Both the position numbers and the translations under genes were made by a program. A stretch of DNA of 64,000 bases from Rugalucina vietnamica (taxonomy: Eukaryota; Mollusca; Bivalvia; Lucinida; Lucinidae), in NCBI GenBank assembly GCA_964017185.1, contig OZ024869.1, forward strand, positions 65,825,431-65,889,430, written 5' to 3'. Shown here piece after piece: positions 1 through 10,238 of the stretch. The number at the start of each line of letters is the position of its first letter. Within the stretch, counting starts at the first letter, position 1. The notes beneath the pieces were generated by a model that did no database searches, was not told the origin of the DNA, and saw only the letters and a program-made list of their open reading frames with translations.

Positions 1-438
1 GATGGGATGCTTGTGCCTCCAGATAAAGCTTATACGCTACTAACTTTTATATATAAGAGTTAAAGTACCGAGTAGAAAAAGTAGGTAAAATAACGCGAGT
101 CGAAGACGAGCTGTTTTTACTTATTTTTTCTACGAGGTATTTAACTAACTTATGACACGATCCGTACTGTAACTTCCAATATCAGGAATTTATTGTACGG
201 TTTTCATCCCGCTTTTTTGCTTAGTATTAATATGTGAGCCCGCTTCTTTTGATATTGTCTTGTATTGGACTTAATGGTACAAAAACTTAATAGAAAAAAA
301 TAGAAAGTCATACTACAAAATAGGTTTAAAAAGAAAAAAAAACGTTAACATCATAATCATATTCAAACCGCAATTTGTGTGTTGGTTTACAATATAAGTT
401 CTTAAATACGGTACACAGTCTATGTAGTGAACTTTCAG
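1..438. other. AT-rich sequence with no supported gene
   Basis: No convincing exon or repeat was recognised. It is probably intron or upstream sequence of the three-finger gene. Confidence 0.4.
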
Positions 439-1690
439 CTACACCAGCACGAGGTCAACGTGGGCCGTATTGCTACGACTGTCAACATGTTGGTAAAGTG
501 GAAGACTGCAAGAACGTAAGACTTTGCGCAAGTGATCAGGTAAATAGGGCAACCTAATTAGTATGCTGTGTCTTTATTTATTGGATTGGAGCTATAACCA
601 CGCTCTGTGCATATGAGTAATAGAGTAACGTATGTACAAATACATGACATGTGTTTTCGTTTGAATATTTTATTTATTAAACTTTGTAGGATGCATAATG
701 ATTGTAATGTATATGAGCAGTTAGCAGTTAAAGATCCACAGATGCACAGAAAGCATAGTTTGTGCATGACTAATGCATTGTTTAATCAACAGTAGGGGTT
801 CAAAGTATCCACAAGAGGGTTAGGGAACCATTGTTCGGTGAAAAGCAAGGGTAGAGGCCCAATAGTCTCGCAGACAATTACTCTTTTTTGTGCATTATCC
901 ATCCCCAGGCTTAACATCGCTAACCTAATCTTGTCAGGTCCCTCGGTAAGATAGCCTTAACCTGGGATTCTCATTTAGTCCGACGTCGGCCAACTGGTTC
1001 GCAAGATACAAAGGGTCGAAAAACCTATGATTGTCAAGTTTGAAAACAAATTAAGATCAAAGTTTCTGTCGCATGTGTTAACGTTTACTTTTGGCAGGTT
1101 TGTGGTATTACAATGCGAAGCTGGGGTGACAGTCTTACCCATTTTTCCATGGGTTGTCAGCATAAAAACGTAAGTTACAGTAAGTTCATTAAATGCAAGA
1201 TTGTAAGGGTCACACTTATGAGCCTTTAGCACAGAGCCAAAACTTTGGAATGATCTATTAATAGTTTTAATTTCATTATACCTCTCATTGATGTCTACTT
1301 ACGTTTATTACATTTGAAGTTTGCTTACATGATCTTAGATTTACAATTCCTTGATTAAAATTGAATAACTGCATTGCTGTCTGATTTTAGTTGTACGTGT
1401 TTTCGTTGTCAGCCATACCGGCTAGGGTTCATTGCCTGGAATTGTGCACTATGACCAAACTTATTTCGGTCGAATATTTTACTACTTATTAGCGAGGATC
1501 TACCTTTATATGTATTTTTGTTTTTCATTTTAATGACTTTGTACAGTTTCTTATTTTCAGTGCCTTCACGCAAACCTCACAACCCTCGCTGTCAGAAAGA
1601 GGTCTCCTCGTGACTGTCAGACCTGTTGTCAGCAAGACTTTTGCAACACAAAATGCGCCGCGTCTCAACCCTACCTAGATCCTATTATCG
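439..1690 (+). CDS. Ly6/uPAR (LU, three-finger) domain protein, partial, three exons
   Basis: Seen: three exons with GT/AG borders, 439-539, 1098-1169 and 1561 to about 1690, join without a stop (phases 2-0, 0-0, 0-1). Acceptors are CTTTCAG, TTTTGGCAG and TTATTTTCAG; donors are CAG/GTAAAT, AAC/GTAAGT and a weaker TCG/GTACGA. The joined peptide has CYDC near its start, further Cys in DC, LC, VC and GC, and ends in CQTCCQQDFCNTKC. That closing CC-x2-D-x-CN pattern is the hallmark of LU domains, and the spacing fits a ten-cysteine three-finger fold. LU proteins are secreted or GPI-anchored and bind receptors or ligands at the cell surface; the ligand here cannot be told. The signal peptide exon should lie before 439 or outside the window. 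The C-terminus is unclear: if exon 3 reads through it meets a 21-base A run and stops at 1789; if it splices to the acceptor at 3083 it stops at once. Confidence 0.75.
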
Positions 1691-1860
1691 GTACGATAGC
1701 CATCCAAAAAAAAAAAAAAAAAAAAACATAGCGTGCGAAAACCTGCAGTGTTTACAAACTGGTCTTGCGTAAACAGGTCTGCCTAGACTGATCTTATATT
1801 GTAAAGGAACCTGTTTTTCTGGCCGCCATTTCCTGTAAAACAGAATGCATCATAATAATT

Positions 1861-2094
1861 GAGCCGTCTCGTTGGAAAACCAACAATGTGGTTGCCGAAC
1901 AGGTCTGACACAAACCGGCCTGTACAGCTACAGAAGCAGGCTAGAGGCTTGAAATTTTGGAGTTAAGTAGAGGAGGAATTGTACTATCCGAGTAGCGAAA
2001 ACAAAGGCGCTGATCAGCTTCGCGGTTATCGCGAAGCTGATCTGCGCCTTTGTTTTCGCCTATGCAGATTTTTGGTTTTCCCACGAGGCGGCTC
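1861..2094 (+). mobile_element. Hairpin MITE (GAGCCGC family), copy 1, with target duplication
   Basis: A 234-bp element begins GAGCCGTCTCG and ends in the inverted CGAGGCGGCTC. An off-centre, about 65-bp near-perfect palindrome is built on GCGAAAACAAAGGCGC and GCTGATCAGCTTCGC. The flanking tetranucleotide AATT is identical on both sides (1857-1860, 2095-2098). There is no coding capacity. The long arm is on the left, taken here as forward. Confidence 0.85.
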
Positions 2095-2309
2095 AATTAT
2101 TAAACATTACACAAAGTCTATATGGATATGAGACAAGATTACTTTGAGATCGTGGAAATGCTTTTTGTTGAGGAAAGTTAATGGAAACACGCTCTCCTAA
2201 AACTTTCTCGGAGTTTGTCAAGTGGGCCTGCTCGTGTGCGCTTATTTCTCGCTGAACGTATGGTATAACTCGTTATCAACTTTGTCAGAATAAATTAAAT
2301 TAAATTAAT

Positions 2310-2532
2310 GAACCGCGTCGTGAGAAAACCGGATTTTGCCTAGGCGAAAACAAAGGCGCAGATTTACTGCGAAGCTGATCAGCGCCTTTGTTTTCGCTTC
2401 GCGGATACTACAATTCCTCCGCTATGTATTACCCAAATTTCAAGATTCTAGCTCTTTTCTGTGACTGTACAGGTCGGTTTGTGTCAGACCTGGTCGAAAA
2501 CTCTGAAGACCGGTTTTCTCGCGTTGCGGCTC
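2310..2532 (-). mobile_element. Hairpin MITE copy 2, inverted to copy 1
   Basis: Same family, with GAACCGCGTCG and TTGCGGCTC ends. The hairpin core sits near the left end, so this copy is reversed relative to the one ending 216 bp upstream. The two together could form a long intramolecular duplex. Confidence 0.8.
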
Positions 2533-3680
2533 AGATGATTGAGAAGTCAACGATTGTTCGAAATAGCTGGCGGCCCGATTTTAACTCGGGCGTACCCAAA
2601 ATGACTCATCGACTCATAACTCATTTGACAATCCCGATTATAAAAATCCATCTCAGCATTTATAGCTGTCACATGAAAGGCATGCTGAAGAATTTACCTC
2701 TTTGATTTGCCATTTGCATGAAGCAGTGATTACATGTATTTTAAAACACAAGTTTTGACAAACTGACAACTACATGTATGAAACCTACAAATTTTTTGTC
2801 TGTATTTTAACAATTTAGTACATCCACAGTTACTGATAGAAAAAAAATAATATCATTCCCCCACATTAAGGATAGATTAGTCATTTGTATGAAGAAAAGT
2901 AATTTTGAAAAAAAAGAAAAAAGAAAGAAAAAAAAAAAAAAGAAAGAAAACAAAAAAAAAATCTTCTTCAAAATGGCCGCTCTCATTCTCAATGTTAGGA
3001 GGTTAAAGCTAATTTGGTCAACAGTTCAACTGCAAGGGACCTAAGAAGCTTTACTTATTGAATTTGTTTCTTATTACTTTCAGGTTAGCACCCGTGCCAA
3101 ACAGAGCGTGTACTTCGAATAGTGTTACTTGTTAGCCCCAGAAACTTGTCATGAAGCTATGAACTCTTGCTATTTTGAAAGTTCTAGTAGCACCAGAGAA
3201 AGCATGTTTTCTTTGTCTTTTCATTACCACTGTCGTTTACATGTAGAGCTTTAAAACGCAGAAGTTGAAATTCAAATTTATTTTATACTTGGCAGTGAAA
3301 TTAATGTATACTAGTATCAAAAATGGATAAAAGTGATATTTTCACTGCAGAATTGATATTGATATTTTCACTAGTGATTGATATCAGCCGATATTTTCAC
3401 TGTAGAGTTTGGATTACTTCTGACGTTTCCATTCACTTGACGTCATTAAATGTGCCTCACTTCAGAAATTCAAATGCCTATAACTCCGTTATTTACGAAC
3501 GAAAACATAAAGTGTTGGTATTCATTTTCTTAGTTAGAACTTTAGGAACAATGTGGTGCCAACATTATTCGTGTTTTCAAATTTTTTTGGTTTTTGCATT
3601 CTCACCGCCTGCTTTGTGAATAGGAAAATGACCGTGTATCGTATAAAATAAAAAGAAAATTTAGTATATATAATACTTTT
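2533..3680. other. Noncoding stretch with a purine run
   Basis: Holds a G/A-only run at about 2907-2962 and a good + strand splice acceptor ending at 3083 (TTATTACTTTCAG) that could belong to a 3' exon of the three-finger gene. No open frame is supported. Confidence 0.4.
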
Positions 3681-3686
3681 TATCGG

Positions 3687-3801
3687 TAAATACCAAATAT
3701 ATTTCATCTCGTGACTTGAAAACATCTAAATTTTCACTTGTGCTACGCACTCGTGAAAATTTTGATGTTTTCAACTCACTCGATGAAATATATTTGGTAT
3801 T
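3687..3801. repeat. Palindrome with about 50-bp arms
   Basis: The left arm starts TACCAAATATATTTCATC and is matched by the inverted GATGAAATATATTTGGTA at the right. The loop contains TGCTACGCACTCGTG. The arms are near-perfect, making this a hairpin-type MITE or relic. Confidence 0.75.
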
Positions 3802-4007
3802 CACCTCAAAAAAGTAAATATCCTCTATGTATCATATGACGTCGCTGTTTTCCAGTGGATAACGTTTCGTAATAAAAAGTGTTATGACCACACGCGCATT
3901 AGCACTTTTGCGGGAATACGCAGGTCATTGACGGCGTCCGTAACAACAATGTTAATTTTCATTAAAAATGTATGTACTTTGAAGGCGATAAAATCATGTT
4001 TTGAGAA

Positions 4008-4552
4008 TGTTCGCTGCCAAAGAAAAAGTATTCAAACTTTTTTTTCTAACAACTCAAAATTGATTCCAAAATACAACACAAGACATTTGAAAACAAAATA
4101 AATATAAGGTAGTATGCATGTCATCCACTTCAAGTTGCAAAATTTTTCCATGCTTTTGGTCCAAAATAGTCTGCGTTACGTAAATATCATGATCTTTGAA
4201 AGCATTCTATGTGTATTTGTGTTCAAGACATGTATGTTTCAAAGAATTGAAAATTAAATTAACTTTACTAAATTTAAAACATGGTGTTCAGAGGTCACAT
4301 TCAGAGGCCTGTAGCTTGAACAAAATTTTACGATTCCTTTTTCAACCCTACCCCCATACTTGAAAAGTCGGAAAAATCAATATTTTGAAATGTGCCAAAC
4401 CCATATTTGTTGATTCAAACTTTTTCTTGTATTTTCACACAACACAGAACTTGGTAATACTGTTCGAATAAAAGGAAGAAATATATAGGGTAGCGTGCAT
4501 ATAAGGGGGAACCAACAACTTGAAAATCGCCATTTTCAGCCTTTTTTCGGCT

Positions 4553-4592
<40 letters not shown>

Positions 4593-4975
4593 CTTAAAGC
4601 CCATTTCATAAAACCACCTAAAATCTTAAAAACAGCACACCAAAGACTAAAAGACTGACTTAGAAGACCATGTACACAAATACTGCTGCTAAAATAAACA
4701 TCGAATTAGTGCAATTAATTTGAAGATGTGAAATATTCAAGTTTAATCTACCCTACCCCCTAGATTTACTGACAACTAAACTTTTCTGAAAAGTTGCAGA
4801 AAATGGGATGAAAAAAATGAAGTTTCTTAGATTGACAATTTTCAAAGCTCGTTCCATGCATATCATCAATATGTATCCAAATATAAAATATTAGGAAAAT
4901 ATCTGCAACCTTTCACGAGATATTCAACAAAAGAAAAACCGGAAGTTCCGAAATGTCAAATGTTAGCAGCGAACA
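4008..4975. mobile_element. Possible MITE with short TGTTCGCTGC inverted ends
   Basis: TGTTCGCTGCCAA at the left is matched by the inverse of TTAGCAGCGAACA at the right. The interior is AT-rich, noncoding and includes a pure T run at about 4553-4592. No clear target duplication was found, so the borders are tentative. Confidence 0.4.
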
Positions 4976-7411
4976 TCCTTAAGAATCATATGATTTAACG
5001 AATCTCACACATGTGGTCATTTCATATGAAAATTATAAAACTTGCCGAAGGCTCGTTTAATAAATTTCATATGAAATGATCACTAATGGAAGAGCCTCTA
5101 TGTATTGCATATCTTTAGTAGTTCAAGTTCAGTGAAATTTAACACCAATTAACACTGATGTGTTTGCGAACTATCAATTAATATATTTGCACCCCCATCC
5201 CCCCCCACCCATTGGATAATACTACAGCATGGTATGACCCACCCGCTTCCTCATTAATATGCTCACTGCTCTTAAAAGGATCTAAATTTTTAATCTTATA
5301 TGCTGTAAATCTTGCATCAAGATAATGAGAAATATGAGGAGCAACAGTATTTGAAATAGCATTACCCCTATATTCCAAAGTTGCAATTATAAGTGAGAAT
5401 AAAAACAATTTGTCGCATTGCATATAGTGCATTGCCATTTCATTTAAATCGTACGATTTGACAGTTGCACTGATTGACTGACACTGATGCTAGCTTGTCC
5501 AAATGGGCTGGATGATGTAATCGAAGTAATTTAGCATTTTCACGACATTCAAAGTTTTGTCGATGTTTCGCTGTCCCATTAGCCTGGCATGCGTGTGAAG
5601 TAATTCCTTCTTTCGCTTATTTGCCTTATCTTCTGACGTGGACTTTCTTATTAAATTTATATAATATAACCTGTAACCCTCGAAATATGGTCGGCCGCTG
5701 TTTTCGAGGATCTTGCATTTCATTTTATTTACATTATATTATTTTTCGCCTTATTCAACGGTGTCATTCTGACCCCGAAATGGGCAGAGCGACATCACTT
5801 GCAGCTTCGTTTAATATACAAAAAGAACTCGGTGACATGGCACACCGCTTCCTATTCTGCACATTGCGTTGCATTTATCCTGGATTCAAGGACATCGCTT
5901 CCTTTACCGTAATCATCATGGAGGGACAAGAACAATACGAGGAAAAATCGGCGAAGGAGGAGTAAGTTTGGCCTTTTTTATTATTCAACGGTACACGGAA
6001 ATAACCACGGAATTAAACTGTACTGTTGAAAAATGAATGAATTCACGTTGACATATAACAAAAGTAAGGAGAATGCAGTTAATGGAAATTCGAACATAAT
6101 TTCAGTTTACACTTAGGAAAATTTTATTCTAATGCTTGCTGTTATTTTTGACGTTTGTCTTCAAAGCGTTTTCACGTGAGAAAACTCTGCGAAACAGATA
6201 AGATAAAAAGATATAAACCAGATATAAGTTTACTTTATGTTGTTTTGTTTAAAAAATGATTCAAATCGTTTAACTTCGTTAAGGAATTGAAACTTCATGA
6301 TTGTGATTGCGGTGAATTTGTAAAGAATATGTAAAATGAGATTATATCTGTAAGAGCTGTTCGCGGCTACCTGTTGTTCCACAGTAGGTGATATAAGAAC
6401 ATAAAGACGAAACTTCATATCGATACTGTAAAATATTTTACTATCTCAACTCCCCGTTCAATTACAATCTAAAACCTGATTTTCTTTGTGATTTTATCAG
6501 CATTGTCAGGAAATCTTAAAGCCGCTGTTGGAGTCATAACTACAACGTCACTATAACTGTAAATTTTCTATTCTTTAAACAAGCTGCACACCATTTATTT
6601 TAAGAAACACGTTTCTAACAGGACTGCCTCAATGCATGCAGGTTGTCCCGATGTCAGACGAGTCATCCAATTTACAGGTCTTTTTGGTCAAATTTTCAGC
6701 ACGTTTATGTTATGAAACTTTAAGGCCTACTGCAAAAGTTTCGATGACACCATTTTACATTACTTTACAAGATATATATTAAGTATGCATAAACTCCCTT
6801 ATTTTCCCTTACCAATAAATACAAACTACACAATATTTTTATATCTACATTGTTCGTATGGACGTATGTAAGGACTTCCGAACTTTATCACAGATCCTTA
6901 AGTGGTGGTTAAGCAAAAACAAAAACATTAAGAACGGTATATTTTTTAATTGTTTAAATAATATGAAGTTGTTGATGATTGCAAAGTTAGGTCATAAGTA
7001 AAACGCACATATCAAGAGCAGATAAATGTCTCGAATGTTTGTGAAGTAAGTATCAAAACCATTTCACGTTCAGTAAGAGAGCTAAATAATCATTGATGTA
7101 TGTAATTTATTACGAAAACATGGCCATGTACTGTAGAATTGTCTGAAGCTGTAAAGGTTGGGGAAAAAAAAACAAATCAGCTGAAAAATGGATATTTTAT
7201 TGTGTTTGCCCTATGTTTTGGCACAAAGAAAAGAAAAAAAAAATGTTTACTCCAGTAGACCCCAGATTAACTATACAAACGTTGGGTGTAAGGGTGATAT
7301 ACATGTATTTCACTGGCATATTTCCCTGTTACAATGACATAATCTATCGTGAAAAAAGCTCCCTTTTTATTTCACTGTCACAGGAACTTTAAAGCTAAGA
7401 CTTGTTTAGAA
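4976..7411. other. Mostly noncoding stretch before sulfotransferase 1
   Basis: Apart from the weak two-exon candidate at 5918-6715, nothing is supported. Two possible AATAAA signals for the minus-strand sulfotransferase lie at 7366-7371 and 7196-7201. Confidence 0.4.
5918..6715 (+). CDS. Speculative two-exon small ORF
   Basis: ATG at 5918 opens a short acidic stretch (MEGQEQYEEKSAKEE) that ends at a perfect GTAAGT donor at 5962. An acceptor, TTTCTAACAG, ends at 6621. Joining 5918-5961 to 6622-6715 keeps the frame and gives about 45 residues, ending FSTFML and a TGA at 6713. No family is recognised. The acidic start and strong donor are suggestive, but the second exon rests only on frame agreement. 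It could equally be a first exon of a longer gene or chance. Confidence 0.22.
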
Positions 7412-8344
7412 TTAAAAATCAGGTTTTGGAAAGCCAAACAGGAAATAATCCCAATAAAATTTCTCATAAACTTTCTGAATGACGTATTTAGGCACGTCTT
7501 TAAGATATTTTTGTAGTTTTTCTGCTGTTTTATTCTGTCCGTAACCGGTCTGATTTCGTTCAGGTAAAACTACTAGTTTGTCCGCCTCGACAGATCTCAG
7601 AATGTTTTTCATATCTGTTTCAAACGTGTCCATTGAGCCGATGAAATCATAATGTATCCTGCATGGATTACACATTCTTGTAAACGAGACAACGTGCGGA
7701 TTCACCTTCTTATCGGGAACTGTTGTTAACCATTCTAGATAATCACCAAAACTTATTCGGTTTATCCTATTTTTAAACAACCCTCCAGGTCTATTGTCGT
7801 TATATGCAGACAATATTCGTTCTAAAGGGTCGCGGACAAACAAGAACTTCGTATACGATTTCACTATCTTTTCCAACTGGTTTGTATTTTCCAAATGAAC
7901 AGACTGCCTTGCTCTCCCCTTGCCTATTCTATTAGAGTCACTTCGCTCCGATAGATGGTCAAGTGTATATAAAATTCTTGCAATGTTCGTAGATCCGACT
8001 TTAAAATTCTTACAAGCCATAAGTTTGTATTGACTTGAAATTAACCACCTTGTCTGATGTATATCGTTTGTATCTCGAAACTCCGTCAAATTGTTCCGCT
8101 TCATTTGGTCACAGGCCCGTAATAAATGTGCTTTGATATCAATTCTATTTCTCTGTTCTGGTTGTTGTTTCTCTGAATCCATTTCAGCATTAACTGATTG
8201 CGTGTCAAAACCTATTGCCGTATTTGGTATTTGGTTTGCTGAGCTCACATCCGTCTTTTGAAGGGGTTCCTCACTGTAAGTATCCCGTGTTTGAGGAGTG
8301 GTTTCTTTAATATTGTGTGCCTGCTGGTTCTCTGCATTTAATCC
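7412..8344 (-). CDS. Carbohydrate sulfotransferase (CHST8-14/HNK-1ST type), catalytic last exon
   Basis: Sulfotransferases of this family sit in the Golgi as type II membrane proteins and move sulfate from PAPS to a sugar hydroxyl. This exon carries 310 residues ending in TAA at 7412-7414. Near exon residues 110-119 is CKNFKVGSTN, the 5'-phosphosulfate-binding loop. Near 167-181 is KFLFVRDPLERILSA, the 3'-phosphate-binding motif. MCNPCRIHYDFIG follows at about 220-230, and FYWDYFLFGF closes the domain; all are typical of the Sulfotransfer_2 family. The exon starts at 8344 after a good acceptor (branch-like CTGAC, then TTTTATAG). There is no ATG near 8248: that codon is GTG, so the coding sequence continues into the upstream exon at 10162-10238. 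Substrate (chondroitin, dermatan, HNK-1-like or other) cannot be told. Confidence 0.88.
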   Translation of the reverse strand, partial: GLNAENQQAHNIKETTPQTRDTYSEEPLQKTDVSSANQIPNTAIGFDTQSVNAEMDSEKQQPEQRNRIDIKAHLLRACDQMKRNNLTEFRDTNDIHQTRWLISSQYKLMACKNFKVGSTNIARILYTLDHLSERSDSNRIGKGRARQSVHLENTNQLEKIVKSYTKFLFVRDPLERILSAYNDNRPGGLFKNRINRISFGDYLEWLTTVPDKKVNPHVVSFTRMCNPCRIHYDFIGSMDTFETDMKNILRSVEADKLVVLPERNQTGYGQNKTAEKLQKYLKDVPKYVIQKVYEKFYWDYFLFGFPKPDF

Positions 8345-8467
8345 CTATAAAACAATACTATCGTCAGGTAAAATTCTTAACTGAAAGGAAAGGTTCGACG
8401 GTTACATAAAATCCTAGATCTGTACGTGTCATGACGGAATTATTTGGCAAGCTACACTAAATAAAAT

Positions 8468-8702
8468 GAGCCGCGTGATGAAAAAAAAAACAAAACGGAT
8501 TTTTGCCTCTGCGAAAATAAAGGCACATATCAGCCTTGCAGTAGCTGATCACCGCCTTTGTTTTTACTACATGGATATTACAACCATTTTCCTTCGTAAG
8601 TCCAAAATTTAAAGCTTCTAGCTTTCTTCTATTACTGTACAGGCCGGTTTGTGTCTGACCTGGTCGGAAACCCCAAAGACCGCTTTTCTCGCGTCGCGGC
8701 TC
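8468..8702 (-). mobile_element. Hairpin MITE copy 3, in a sulfotransferase intron
   Basis: GAGCCGCGTGATG at the left and CGTCGCGGCTC at the right enclose a mutated core (8507-8573) and the long arm with CAGGCCGGTTTGTGTCTGACC. Reverse orientation. It lies 124 bp upstream of the catalytic exon. Confidence 0.8.
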
Positions 8703-8995
8703 GAATTGTTGTGGTGTTACTGGTGAAAGTAAAACTAGAATGATTATATTAAGAAACCGGTCAAACGACAGTTTTTGCTTAAATAAAAACATGCATTGGA
8801 CAGTCTAACAAACAACATTTAATTTTATACAAACAAATATGAAACCATGGTACTCCATTTATATCAAATGTGCGAATGTATTGTTTCTGTCCATACGTCA
8901 TGTGTGCAGACTTAACGCATTAGGCACATCATTGTATAAAACCTCATCACGGTATGTCCTTTTCGGCAGTTTGTGACCTCGGTTTAGAGTATCAT

Positions 8996-9055
8996 ACGAA
9001 TGACTGCATTAACCCGGGCTCGAACCTGCGACCCTACGGAGGCTTCTTAACTGTA
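8996..9055 (-). repeat. Fragment of a tRNA-like SINE head
   Basis: On the minus strand, CGCAGGTTCGAGCCCGGGTT resembles a pol III B box with flanks. It matches part of the SINE near 12.6 kb. Confidence 0.4.
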
Positions 9056-9149
9056 TAAAATGTGCCACAACATGTATAAATGTAAAGTTGGACAATTATG
9101 TCCGAATGTACACTTTGTCGCGTAGGGGCTCAAATGTTAAAGCATTGGA

Positions 9150-10145
9150 TAAAGGACCAATGGTCCTGATATCACTCACGTGAGATTTGGTCTCATATAA
9201 ACGACCTTTGGCAAGTGCCATGTTGGTCAAGGTAAACTTAAATACATTTTAAATTAATACTCACATATTTTACTAACACTGTAAACTGTTTGTATCTACC
9301 AACTTTCAAGTCACAGGCTACAACACTTTCACTTTATCGCATTGAAAGGCCTTTTGCCATTTAATACGTCAATGTCAACCGGCGGTCATGACTTTTACAA
9401 ACTATGGTGGACCAGAGCTCCCGATGCTACATTTCAAAATTCAATGACATCAAACCACCCGTTCCAGAGACGAATATTTTTTATGTTTTGCTATTTATAG
9501 CCCTTGTGGCCATCTTGTTCATGTGACCTTTGGTCCCACATTCTTAAGGATACTGCATATAAAATTTGCAATGATTGGTCAAGCCGTTTCTGAAAAAGTT
9601 AAGTTTTACATTAAATTGCCCAAGGTCAAGAAATAACATTGACTTAAAAACTTAATGAACTCAATAAGTTGTCTGTATCTACCGACTTTTATGTCACAGA
9701 GTACAAAACATTCTGAAAAATCCAAAGTTTTTATTTTGTTTCCATTGAAAAACCTATTTGACCGAAATTAACCTTGCGGTAAAATAGGTCAGTATCAACC
9801 AAAGATCATGATTTATCGAACTATAATGGGCGTGAGTCACCAATGCCACATACCAAGTTTCATTGAAATTGATGCACCGGTAATAGAGAAGAAGATGTTT
9901 AAGGTTTTTTGCTGTTTATAGCTCTGGCGGCCATATTGGTCGTGTGTCCTAGACCATTCATATACATCGGTATCCCTGCCTAAGGATGATCCACATGAAA
10001 TTTGAATTTGATTGGCCAAGTGGTTTCAGAGGAGAAAATGTTTCAAATTGTAGACGACGACGGGGACGACAACGACAACCACCAGACACCAGAGCATGCC
10101 TTTCATATATGCTCACATGTGAGTCTTCGACTCAGGTGAGTTAAT
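9150..10145 (-). repeat. Bivalve-type GCTCACCTGAG repeat, reversed copy
   Basis: Read on the minus strand it starts with ACTCACCTGAGTCG near 10145 and ends with GACCATTGGTCC near 9160. Between are the family segments about muscle-like CTCTGAAACC, GGCCAATCA and ATAAACAGC units also seen at 13.2, 42.3 and 50.4 kb. No coding capacity. Confidence 0.7.
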
Positions 10146-10161
10146 AAAAGATAATACAAAC

Positions 10162-10238
10162 CTGTTCATAATAGGGATTCGCATGTAGTTTATAGCCTTT
10201 ATGCATATTTACACCATCTTTCACTATAAACAGACAAC
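10162..10238 (-). CDS. Upstream exon of sulfotransferase 1 (membrane-stem junction)
   Basis: A 77-nt segment is flanked by an acceptor (TTTTTGCAG) and a donor (CAG/GTTTGT). It ends in phase 0, matching the phase in which the catalytic exon at 8344 begins. It reads CLFIVKDGVNMHKGYKL and ends YYEQ. The hydrophobic start would fit the end of a signal anchor and the rest the start of the stem. It begins with two bases of a split codon, so a further 5' exon with the initiator and most of the membrane segment is required; it was not found. A bivalve repeat ends 17 bp downstream of the donor, inside the intron. Confidence 0.6.

Noticed and set aside
2388..2705. 105-codon plus-strand frame
   Set aside because: It reads through the arm of a hairpin MITE; the same peptide type appears at other copies.
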